Source: Piliocolobus tephrosceles
Lineage: Eukaryota; Chordata; Mammalia; Primates; Cercopithecidae
Length of the DNA stretch: 64,000 bases
Assembly: GCF_002776525.5 (NCBI RefSeq)
Contig: NC_045436.1
Location: forward strand, 11,539,294 to 11,603,293
Direction of reading: 5' to 3'
Shown: positions 36,151 to 45,762 of the stretch, in pieces
Layout: every line of letters starts with the position of its first letter
How positions within the stretch are numbered: position 1 is the first letter of the stretch
Notes under the pieces: model-generated
The model's database searches: none
Seen by the model: the letters and a program-made list of their open reading frames with translations, nothing else
What the model was told of the DNA's origin: nothing
Position numbers and translations under genes: made by a program

Positions 36151-37320
36151 CAATAGTCAAGCTCTATAAAGACACTGAAACCCTCAATTAGCAAATAAAT
36201 ATAAAGTCCTTTTTCCTAGAGAAAGACAGCACTGGATTCCTGAGTACCGCTGGCCATGACATGTTCATCAACTGATCAGTACGAAGCGTTGTTTTCCCTG
36301 TGTTTCATTTAAAACTACCTTCTTTGATATATCGTTGTTACAAATAATTAATTTCATTGTCTTTGTGTGAATTAAGACCAGAGGTTTTGGAGGCCATTTG
36401 CATAATGCAGGTTTCTTTGCCAACGTTCTTATAAAACATTCCAGTCTTGTCAACATTAAAAACCTGCTTTTCTACATAATCCTGTATAACACGTAGCAGT
36501 TATTTCAGACATTCTTTATCAGCTTCCTGAAGTGCAGAACCTACCTCACCTGCAAGCATAAAATTGCTCAAACCCCATCACCTTTTAAGACATGCAAGCA
36601 AGCTAACACCAGCTGGGAAGTGTTTAACGTTTTCCTGACCCTGGATAATGAAACCATAAATTTCTTTGCTTTCCAGCCTCACAACAATGCTGTCTACTAC
36701 ATTAAAAAAAAAAAAAAAATCAGTCATCATCTCAAGAATCCACAAATTCAGCTTTTGTTCTATCTTTTCCATAGCTTCATTGTGTGCTGTGGAAGTCACA
36801 TTAGCACTTTCTGGAATGGCCTCACATACAGATCAACAAATCTCCTCTTCCTTTTTCTGGTTGTAACATATTACTGATTCATTAACATTGAACTTACGAC
36901 CAGCAGCACGACGATTCATGTATGCATGAAACTAATCTAACACATGTATTTTCTCTCTAAAGCACGTCGCCGCCTTCTTGCACTTAGGAACACTACACAG
37001 TGCTTCAGCACTATACTTGGGGCCGTTATAAACGGGGAATGCACCAACAAAAATGAGAAAAATATGAAGAAAAAAGTGAAAAAAGTGAAAAGGATGCTCG
37101 TTTGCGGCCTGAGAGTCGAAACAAAAGGGCGCAGCTTGCTTTGACTCAGCACAGAACATGTTCCTGGAATGACTCAAGTATTTCCCTGCGGAGCCCGTGC
37201 CCACAAATGACCTTGAAAGTGCTGAAAGTTTTGATTTTGGGGTTACAAACAAACTATAAATTTTTGCTAGCAGGTAAATTCACCAATCCAGAATCCACAA
37301 ATAATAAGGCTCAACTATTT
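36151..37320 (-). pseudogene. Tigger-family transposase pseudogene within a pogo-like DNA transposon
   Basis: On the minus strand from about 37040 the frame reads PKYSAEALCSVPKCKKA, then EKIHVLD, a stop, and MNRRAAGRKFNVNESV. This is the N-terminal Psq/CENP-B-like helix-turn-helix of Tigger (pogo) transposases. A later block near 36450-36380 (LFYKN-like, then ALCKWPPKPLVLIHTK in another frame) is probably part of the DDE catalytic domain. The middle is deleted and frames are broken. Candidate terminal inverted repeats: 'caatagtcaagctctataa' at 36151 against the complement of 'aataaggctcaactatt' at about 37303-37319. A poly-A tract of 15-16 sits at 36704-36719. Exact Tigger subfamily not determined. 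Confidence 0.75.
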
Positions 37321-37480
37321 TTGTGAGTTTGTGTGCTGCGTGTGTGGTGTGTGTGTGTGTGCATATTTATTTATATGAATATAGTGTTTGGATATTTTGT
37401 TAAATAAGACAGTTGGACAAAGTTATTTATAGTATTTTTGCAAATTAATCTATGGCACTCACCTTTAGGATCTATGTTTT
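37321..37480. repeat. (GT)n-containing spacer
   Basis: 'gtgtgctgcgtgtgtggtgtgtgtgtgtgtgcatatttattt' at 37331-37372, otherwise AT-rich. Confidence 0.7.
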
Positions 37481-37729
37481 AAATAACAGTCTAAGCTATA
37501 GTATAAGTGGCTGCTTAACATTTTGATCAGCTAGTTAATTACTTTTCAGAATGGTCGTACCATTTTCCAACCCCACCAGCCGTGTATGAAAGTTCAAGTT
37601 ACCACACATCCTCAATAACATTTGCTATTATCAGACCTTCTAGTGGAAGCCATTTTAGTGGGTATAAAATGGCATCTCATTGTAGTTTTAATAGTTTTAA
37701 TATTTATCTCCCCGGATTACCTTGGCACT

Positions 37730-37767
<38 letters not shown>

Positions 37768-37868
37768 GACTACGTATACATGTAGCAGCATTTCAAGACG
37801 GTTTTCCATTACTCTATTTGAGTATTCATATGTCAACACCTCACTGTTTTTATTACTTTGGGTTTGCT
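37481..37868 (-). repeat. Old L1, antisense, left segment
   Basis: 'gtaccattttccaaccccaccagccgtgtatgaaagttcaagttaccacacatcctc' and 'ccattttagtgggtataaaatggcatctcattgtag' are antisense L1 ORF2. A run of over 30 A at 37734-37763 interrupts it. L1 text resumes with 'ttttccattactctatttgagtattcatatgtcaacacctcactgtttttattactttgg'. Confidence 0.75.
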
Positions 37869-38395
37869 TTGCAGCAATTCACTGAGAAGAGGAAAATCTG
37901 GGTATCTCCGAAGGTCGTTTTGTGTCCCTCTATCTGGCAGTTTAGCAATGAAGTTATTGAACTAGACTGAGTCAGTGACAGGCAGACATAAAGGATTTGG
38001 CTGATAGTGGCATTCCTGGCACAGAAGACTGGATTCAGGTCTTAGATATGCAATCTCTTTAGCGCTATTCCTGGGTCTGGAGATCTTCTGATACACTTGC
38101 CTTACTTGGATATACTAGGTGTGCTCTAACCCATTTTAGGTTAGCGTATAAATACGTAATGCAGTGTGGGAAGGAGCTTATCCTTCCACAGAACTGTGCT
38201 AAGTCAGCTGTCAGTCCACTTTCAGAGACACTCACTGCTAGAGCCTCAGCTGCGCTCAGTCTATGCTGTGGAATGGGAGCTGAGGATGTTGCATGCACTC
38301 CACTATTTCACTACGTGTGAGTTTCCTTGATTACCTCTCTGTTGTATCCACAGCATGTCAAACTAAATGACGGTGCCTTTCATCTCCTTGTACAA
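37869..38395 (-). repeat. Unidentified ~520-bp insert within an L1, LTR-like ends
   Basis: The L1 text breaks after 'ggtttgctttg' and resumes at 'tgttgaagtcagatagtgtaagg' (38400), so about 520 bp was inserted. Read on the minus strand the insert can be taken as TGTACAAGG...GAATTGCTGCA, with TG/CA ends as in an LTR, and an AT-rich box 'cgtatttatacg' near 38145. Many TG/CA pairs look like decayed CpG. A 77-codon minus-strand frame (38065-38298) matches nothing I know. No target duplication was confirmed. An old ERV LTR is the best guess. Confidence 0.4.
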
Positions 38396-40115
38396 TAGTG
38401 TTGAAGTCAGATAGTGTAAGGTCAACATCCCACATCCTTTTTAAAAAGGCATTTCTAGGTACTTAGCATTTCCACATATATTTTTATATTCTGCTTTTTG
38501 TTCTTTATGAATTCCTACTAAATATTCCAGTGGAATTGCATTGAATCTCTCAGTCAATTGTGGGATAATGGACATTTGAATATAACTGTCTTACTGTTTT
38601 TGAAGATGGAATACCATTCCACTTATGTATATCTTACTGGTTACCGCTTTAACCAGTTTGTATGATTTATTATAGTTTTGTTAAATGTCTTCTAAATATT
38701 TTGTGTTTGATAATATCCTAAATTATTTTGATTTGATATAATTTTCCATGTTTTGTTTATATTGAAAAGATACAACAGATTTTTAAAAATTAACCATGTA
38801 TCCTGCTATCTTGATAAATTCACATATTACTACTGACACTTCTTTCAGAGATTTCTATAGAAATGTTATGCAGACACTTGTAATCTGTGAATAAATATTT
38901 ATCTTACAAACTTTATGTCATGCATTTCTTTTCCTTGCCTTATTGCAATTCCTAAAATGCTCAGAAAGAGAATGAAGTGATGACTTCTGGTATCCATAAC
39001 TTGTTCTCTACTGAGGAGTGCTATGGGCTGAAATACATTGTTCCCAGAGTCATATGTTGATATGCTTTTTATCATATTGGTATTTATTCTTGTATCAATT
39101 ATTTTTCTATGATCACCTTAGCTTTACTTTGCTCTTCCATTTCTAGTTTCCTATGAAATAAACTTAGCCAATCTCATCTTGGAGGCTAGAAAGAAAAAAA
39201 AAAAAGAATATTAGCCAGTTAATTTAGGCCATTTTTCTACTATAGGCATTGACATTATAAATGTCCCTTCAAGCTATAGTTTAGCTGCATCACCAAGATT
39301 TTGATGGCTTATATTTTTCTTTTCATATATCTCTTATAAGTCAAAATTAAACTTCTTAGAAATTCAATGTATTTTCCAAATTCAATTATATTTTACTCTG
39401 TGATCTAGGGGTTATTTAGGTGAATGTTATTAAATACCCAAATATTTGGGAATTTTTCTGAAAATCTAATTTATCTTCACTTCTAATTTAATTCTGTTTT
39501 CATAAGAGGACATATGCTAAAAAATTTTCATCTTTTAGAATTTATTAAGATACTTATATTTTTATAACTCATTTTTACATAAGATATATTTATAAAAGAA
39601 AATATAACATAAAAGAGAGATTGTCGCAGTGAATGTTCTATGTACACTTGAAAGAATATGTACTCTGCACTTGTTTAAATTACTTGAATTTATAAATATC
39701 AATTGTCTCAGAGTTGTTTACATATTCTATATTCCATTTTGCCTAATTCTATCATTTATAGAAATTACATTAAACAATATGTCTGTAATTTTGTAATGTT
39801 CCATTTCTCCCTTAGGAACTATCTGCTTTTGCTTGACATATTTTGAGTTTTTTTTTTTTTATTAGGATTTCACAAATTTCAGATTGCTATCTCTTGCTGA
39901 TCAACTGCTTATTTCATCATTATGAAGAAACTCTGTTTTCTCTAGCAATACTTCTTGTCTTAAAGGGTAACTTATCTGATATTAATATAGTCCTATCAGC
40001 TTTTTATAGTTTTTGGCTATTATTAATAAGTTAATATGAACTTTCGAGTACAAGCGTTCATGTGGATACATGTTCTTATCTCTCTTGGGTAAATACTTAG
40101 GGTTAGGTTTCTAGA
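38396..40115 (-). repeat. Old L1, antisense, middle segment
   Basis: Antisense ORF2: 'ggaattgcattgaatctctcagtcaattgtgggataatgg' (38532), 'accatgtatcctgctatcttgataaattcac' (38793), 'agtcctatcagctttttatagtttttggctattattaataag' (39990). It stops exactly where the THE1 provirus begins. L1 continues beyond the provirus. Confidence 0.8.
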
Positions 40116-40572
40116 TGATATGGTTTGGCTTTGTCCTCACCCAAATTTCATCTTGAATTGTAGTTCCCATAGTCCCCATATGTCATGGGAGGGACCCAGT
40201 GGAAGGTAATTGAATCATGGGGGCAGGTTTTATCATGCTGTTCTCCTGAGAGTGAATAAGTCTCATGAGATACAATGGTTTTATAAATAGCAGTTCCTCT
40301 GCACACTCTCTTGGTTGCCACCATATAAGACATGACTTTGCTCCTCCTTCACTTTCCATCATGATTATGAGGCCTCCCCTAGCCATGTGGAACTATGAGT
40401 GCATTAAACCTCCTTTTTCTTCATAATTACCCAGTCTTGAGTATTTCTTCATAGCAGCATGAAAATGGACTAATACAATAAATTGGTACCAGGGGTGGGG
40501 TACTGCTGTAAAGATACCCAAAAAATGTGGAAGCAACTTTGGAACTGGGTAACAGGCAGAGGTTGAAACAGT

Positions 40573-40917
40573 TTGAAAGGCTCAGAAGAAGATAGGAAAA
40601 TGTGGGAAAGTTTGGAGCTTCCTAGAGACTTGGATAGCGCAGAAGACAAAAAGAAGCGGGAAAATTTGGAACTACCTAAAGACTCGTTGAATGGCTCTAA
40701 CCAAAATGCTGATAGTAATATGGACAAGAAGGTCCAAGCTGAGGTGGTCTCAGATGGAGATGAGGAACTTGTTGGGAACTGGAGTAAAAGTCACTCTTGC
40801 TATGTGAAGAGACTGGTGGCATTTCACCCCTGCCCTAGAAATCTGTGGCACTTTCAACTTGAGAGAGATGATTTAGTGTATATGGCAGAAGAAATTTCTA
40901 AGCAGCAAAGTGTTTAA
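40573..40917 (+). pseudogene. THE1 internal gag-like frame, part 1
   Basis: 114-codon open frame in the THE1 internal region. Hydrophilic and acidic, with repeated charged blocks (EDRKMWESLELPRDLD, KKRENLELPKD) and a later segment VGNWSKSHSCYVKRL. MaLR internal regions are regarded as remnants of an ERV-L-related gag. I see no capsid major homology motif or zinc knuckle. The near-duplicate 'W/NLELP(R/K)D' passages suggest a short internal duplication. It is most likely an uninterrupted fossil, not an expressed gene. Confidence 0.6.
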
Positions 40918-41093
40918 GAGGGAACAATAAAGGCATAAAAAAAAATGCAACCTGATGATGCAATAGAAGAGAAAAAGCCATTTTCTGGAGAGAAATTCAA
41001 GCTGGCTGCAGAAATTTGTGTAAGTAACAAGGAGCAGAATGTTAATCACCAAGATAATGGGGAAAATATCCCCAGGGTATATCAGAGACCTTC

Positions 41094-41831
41094 ATGACAG
41101 CCTTTCCCATCACAGGCCTGGGGACTAGGAAGAAAAAGTGGTTTCTTGGTGTGGGTCCAGGGCCCTCCTGCTGTGTGCAGACTTGGGAGTTGATGCTCTG
41201 TGTCCCAGCCACTCTAGCTGTGTCTAAAATGGGCCAATGTACAACTCAGGCCATGACTTCAGAGGGTGCAAGTCCTAAGCCTTGGCAATTTCCACATGGT
41301 GTTGAACGTGTAGAGGTACAGAAGTCAATAATTGAGGTTTGGGAACCTCCATCTATATTCCAAAGGTTCTATGGAAATGCCTGGATGTTCAGGCAAAAGT
41401 TTGCTGCATGGGTGGAGCCCTCATGGAGAACCTCTGCTATGGCAGTGCAGAAGGGAAATGCGGGGTGGGTGCTCCCACACAGAATCCCCACTAGGGCACT
41501 GCCTGTTGGAGCTGTGAGAAGAGGGCCACCATCCTCCAGACTGCAGGGTGGTAGATCCACCAGCAGCTTGCACTATGCAACTGGAAAAACCACAGACACT
41601 CAACATCAGCCTGTGAAAACAGCCAGGAGGGGAGCTGTATGCTGCAAAGCCACAGAGGCAGAGTTGCTCAAGGCAATGGGAGCCCACCTCTTGCATGAGC
41701 ATGACCTAGATGTGAGACATGGAGTCAAAGGAGAACATTTTGAAACTTTAAGGTACATAGGTGGAAGGGACTTACTTGTCACAGAAGAGACTTTGGACTT
41801 GGACTTCTGGGTTAGTGCTGGAATGAGTTAA
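41094..41831 (+). pseudogene. THE1 internal gag-like frame, part 2 (245 codons open)
   Basis: The longest open frame in the window, entirely inside the THE1 internal region and ending 80 bp before the second LTR. Rich in G, P, R and C, with no membrane segment, no CCHC knuckle and no protease motif. The text up to 'cagtcaaaggagaac' and then 'ttaaggtacataggtgg' looks contracted, consistent with internal deletions. Openness is explained by low-complexity GC-rich composition and chance retention. It is annotated as repeat-derived, not a host gene. Confidence 0.6.
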
Positions 41832-42083
41832 GATTTTGAGAGACTGTTGGAAAGGCATTATTGTGTTTTGAAATGTGAGGACATGAGATTTGGGAGGGGC
41901 CGCAGCCAGAATAATACGGTTTGGCTGTGTCCCCACCCAAATCTCATCTTGAATTGTAGTTTCCCATAATTCCCATGTGTCATGGGAGGGACCAAATGGG
42001 GCGCAATTGAATCATGGTGGTGGGTTTTTCCCATGGCTGTTCTCCTGATAGTGAATAAGTCTCATGAGATCTGATGGTTTGTA

Positions 42084-44239
42084 CTTCCCATTTTACATTT
42101 TACACTTTATACTTTATATGCACTGTACTTTGTTCTATTTTTTCATTTCTTTCTTCTACATACTGTACAAATCTCATCTTTCAATGCTGTTATAGCTCTC
42201 TTGCCATTTCCCATTAAAGAAATCAATGCATAAAATATTGTGTATTTGCAATTTCTGATACTCTTCTTGTTTTTTACCTGGTACCATTCTCTTTCAACTT
42301 AAAGTACATTCTTTAGCATTTCTCCCAATACAGGTCTGTCGCCACGAAACTTCACTATTTATTTAACTGTAAAGGTATTTACTTCTAATTTTAAGAAAAC
42401 TTTTCCTGGATTCTGTGCTGAAAACTTTTCTTTCAGCATTGGAGAGACATTGGCTTCAGTTGTGTCTGATGAATGCTATCACTCATTTCAGTATTATTCT
42501 GTTTGTAATAATTCTTTTGTTCTCTAGCTATTTTCAAAATTTGTCATATGTTTCAGCAGTTTTAGCATGATGTGATTTTCTTGGTATTTATTCTGCCTAC
42601 AATCTGCTGGTATGGGTCTGTAATTAGGTGTTTTCATCACAATGGAAAAATAACAAATGTTCATTTTTAATTTAAATACTTTTTCCATTCCAATCTCACA
42701 GTTCTCTTTTTTCTGAGGCTCCAACTATAAGCCATGTTAGAACCTAGCTGGTAACCTGTTCTTCAGTCTTATAAAGAATATGTTGAGATTAGTTCATTTT
42801 TACTGATAGACCTTGAAGTTCACTTTTCATTTATTCAGTTATCTCCAGTCTTCTGTTAACAACATGCAGTGAATTTCTTATTTTGATTTTTGTACTTTTC
42901 CATTCTAAATTCTGTGTCAGATTATTTTTTAATTTGTTCCATTTATTCGTTGCATTTTCCAAACTATTAATTTATTAAGGCTGCATTTTCCTTTAATCCT
43001 TCAAAATATTTAAGATAGATGTTTGAGAGTTCTTGTCTCTAAACTCATCATATGAGCCGTCTTGCAACTGGTTTCTATATTCTTCTTTTTATCTTGACCG
43101 CATAAGATATTTTTGCTTGGTATAAGCATTGTAGGTTGGCATGTTGCTTTTTTCAACAATTTCAAGGTATCTCTCCACTCTCTTTAGGCTTACATAGTTT
43201 CTGAAAAACAAAACAAAACAAAACGAAGCTATTTACATTGTTATCTTGTTTCCTCTGTAGGAAATGTTCCTTTTTCCTTAGATGCCTTCAAGGTTTTATC
43301 TCAACATTTTTCAGCAAACTGTCTGTGATTTTTTTCTTTATAAAATATTTCTTTTATTTTGTATTTACCTTGTTAGAGTTATCTAAACTTCTCTTATCTG
43401 TGGTTTGTAGTTTTTTATTTACTTTAGAAATTTTGTGCCATTATTTCTTCAATGAATTTATTTGCCTTTTCTTCTCCCTCTTCTCTCTCTATAAATACAT
43501 GTACTTTTAAATTCTATGCCACAGCTCTTGAGTTTACTGTTTATTTTTTTACAATTTTCTTGTTACATTTTATTTTGAATTGTTTGTACTATTCTTCTTT
43601 TAAGTCTGATGGAGTCTTTCCTCAGCTGTGATTAGTTTATTGGAGAGACTATTAAAGGAAATTTTTGTCTATAATATAATCTAGCTAATTCCAAATTCAA
43701 GACATTACGTTTAGAAGAGCAGGTGAAACAGGTATACATTATTTATGCCTAGAAATGGGTATGACCCTTTCTTTGTCAGGCCGTTATTGTGTAGGGTTAG
43801 ATTAATATTGTTGGTTGTAAGACAGGCTTGTGTTTTGTAGGTTTGTGTTTTATCATTACCATTTTCTCAGTTCCCACAGACTTCACATTCATTTCTCTTT
43901 GCACTGTCGTTGTGTGTCCTAGAGTTCTGGAGAACTTCTCTTCGCATTTCCGCTCCGTTATTTCCCTCGTCTCTCACCTTGTTCCTGGATTTCTAATCAC
44001 AGGATGTTCTCTCTGTCTTTCTCTTTGCTCTTGTCTCTCTCCCAGTGGTGGATGCTGTTGCTGTGCTTTTGATACTATTTATGCTAATGCTACGCTTATG
44101 TCTGGGGTGGCAAGTTCTTGTCCCTCCTCATCCAGCCTCAGTCTTTGCATGGGCTGCATGCTTGGACCTCAGGAGTTCCGGCTTTTCAATGTTCCAACCT
44201 CTGCTCCACCCATGGCAGCCGAATTTTGTCTTGTATCTA
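42084..44239 (-). repeat. Old L1, antisense, right segment
   Basis: Continues the L1 interrupted by THE1: 'cctggattctgtgctgaaaacttttctttcagcattggagag' (42408), 'cagttttagcatgatgtgattttcttggtatttattctgcc' (42556), and C/T-rich sequence toward the L1 5' side. Short CA/AAAC tract at 43205-43225. Frames at 43238-43510 and 43828-44289 are T-rich L1/Alu-derived and not genes. Confidence 0.7.
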
Positions 44240-44250
44240 TTGTGGGTCTT

Positions 44251-44574
44251 TTTTTGTTGTTATTGTTTTGTTTTGTTTTGTTTTTTTGAGATAGAGTCTC
44301 ACTCTGTCACCCAAGGTGGAGTGCAGTGGCGTGAACTCGTCACTGGAAACTCCACCTCCTGGGTTCAAGCAATTCTCCTGCCTCAGCCTCTCAAGTAGAT
44401 AGGACTAAAGGCGTGTACCACCATGCCTGGCTAATGTTTTGGTGTGTTTTTTGTAGAGACAGGGTTTTACTATGTTGGCCAGGCTGGTCTCAAACTCCCG
44501 ACATCAAATGATCCACCCTCCCTCAGCTTCCCAAAGTGCTGGGATTACAGGCATGAGCCACCGCGCCTGGCCTG
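44251..44574 (-). mobile_element. Alu (AluS), antisense, with target duplication
   Basis: T/G-rich tail 'tttttgttgttattgttttgttttgttttgtttttttgagatagagtctcactctgtcaccc' to 'gagccaccgcgcctggcc'. The 11-bp direct repeat TTGTGGGTCTT flanks it (44240-44250 and 44575-44585). The tail has mutated to TTTTG units. Confidence 0.95.
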
Positions 44575-44585
44575 TTGTGGGTCTT

Positions 44586-45110
44586 CCATATGAGAAAGTT
44601 ATTCCCCGGTGCTCTGTGCTCAGTGGTAGCGGAACACTGATTTGTATTCATGAATACTTCAGAGCCTGATTTTTCTGCCTCACCCCCAAGGGCAGAGGAT
44701 TTTGCATGTAAGCTTCCCTAGAGCAGTGGATTTTTGCTTTGCCCTCAGGAGCATGGAGCAGGTTCTTCCCAACCCTCCCCTAGAGGCAGATGGGTTTGCT
44801 TCTATCCATATCTCTTGGGGCCTGTGTATGACAGAATCTGTCACTGCTTCATCAGAAGAGACAGAGAAAAAACAGTCTGTATTTCTTTACTGCTCTCTGA
44901 GAGCATAGTTTAATTCTTAAAAATATTTGTAATAGCTGATTTATTGTACTTGTCTGTTACCCCAGCGTTCGAGCCATTTTGCAAGCAGTTTCTGTTTTCT
45001 TCATTTTCTTTTCTTGACTACATATTTGTGCTTGGTATAGAGTTATCTTTCCTTAGAACACTAAGGAGACTCTATTCAGTCTTCTCCTCTGCCCATTAAG
45101 ATTGCCATTG
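44586..45110. other. Spacer of moderate GC, possibly more L1 5' sequence
   Basis: Not clearly assignable. Contains C-rich text 'cctcacccccaagggcagagg' and short open frames without recognised domains. No gene called. Confidence 0.4.
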
Positions 45111-45123
45111 AAAATCTATTTCT

Positions 45124-45331
45124 GCAGTATTGAGATTTCTCAAAGAACTAAAAGTTGATCTACCATTCCATTCAGCAGTCCTGCTACTGGGTATCTACCC
45201 AAAGGAGAATAAGTCATTATATCAAAAAGATATCTACTTGCTTATGCTTATCATAGCACAATTCACAATTGCAAAGATTTAAAGTCAACCTAGGTGCCCA
45301 TCAACTGATAAGTGGATAAGAAAATGTACTA

Positions 45332-45381
<50 letters not shown>

Positions 45382-45750
45382 CTATAAAATACTGCTCAGC
45401 CATAAAAAAAAGAATGAAATCATGTCTTTTGCACCAACCCAGGTTGGAACTGGAGGCCATTATCCTAAGTGAAGTACTCAGGAATGGAAAGCCAAATACC
45501 GCATATTCTCACTTACAAGTGGGAGTTAAGCTATGCATATGTAAAGGCATACAGGATACTCTAATGGGCATTGGAAGAGATTTAGAAGGGAGGAAGGTAG
45601 GAGGGAAGTAAGGGATGAAAACTACCTATTAAGAATACTGAATACTATGTGGGTGACAGGTAAACTCAAAGCCCACACTGCACTACTATACAATTCATCC
45701 CAGTAACCATAAAACAGTTGTACCCCTAAAGCTATTAATTTTTTAAATTT
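45124..45750 (+). mobile_element. Primate L1 3' end, sense, 5'-truncated, with target duplication
   Basis: Sense L1 ORF2 C-terminus and 3' UTR: 'ctcaaagaactaaaagttgatctaccattccattcagcagtcctgctactgggtatctacccaaaggag', 'gcccatcaactgat', 'ctcagccataaaaaa', 'catattctcacttacaagtgggagttaagctatg'. The 12-bp direct repeat AAATCTATTTCT flanks it (45112-45123 and 45751-45762). Divergence is low relative to the other L1s here, so it is an L1PA/PB-age insertion. It contains an expanded ATCT microsatellite. Confidence 0.93.
45333..45380 (+). repeat. (ATCT)12 microsatellite inside the L1
   Basis: Twelve perfect ATCT units (48 bp) between 'atgtactat' and 'actataaaatactgc', where L1 3' ends normally have a short TA-rich passage. 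Likely length-polymorphic. Confidence 0.95.
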
Positions 45751-45762
45751 AAATCTATTTCT

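Larger units (their letters stand above)
40116..42083 (+). mobile_element. THE1 (MaLR) provirus: 5' LTR, internal region, truncated 3' LTR
   Basis: 5' LTR 40116-40477 (TGATATGGTTTGGC...GGACTAATACA, 362 bp). The internal region 40478-41911 starts right after the LTR with 'ataaattggtaccaggggtgggg'. The second LTR begins at about 41912 (TAATACGGTTTGGCTGTGTC) and breaks off near 42083, after 'gatctgatggttt', where antisense L1 resumes. Loss of the 3' LTR end means the right target duplication cannot be read. Most genomic THE1 copies are solo LTRs; this one retains the internal sequence. Differences between its two LTRs could date it. Confidence 0.93.

Noticed and set aside
36704..36719. Poly-A tail of a processed pseudogene
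   Set aside because: The A-tract lies inside the Tigger element with transposon sequence on both sides; no retrocopy precedes it.
38065..38298. A 77-codon minus-strand frame as a small protein gene
   Set aside because: Inside an LTR-like insert within an L1; no domain, signal peptide or splice context.
41094..41831. A 245-codon frame as a candidate novel host protein
   Set aside because: It lies wholly inside the THE1 internal region between two THE1 LTRs; it has no domain and no independent promoter or splice evidence.
45333..45380. Regulatory repeat array
   Set aside because: A simple ATCT microsatellite expanded within L1 sequence explains it.
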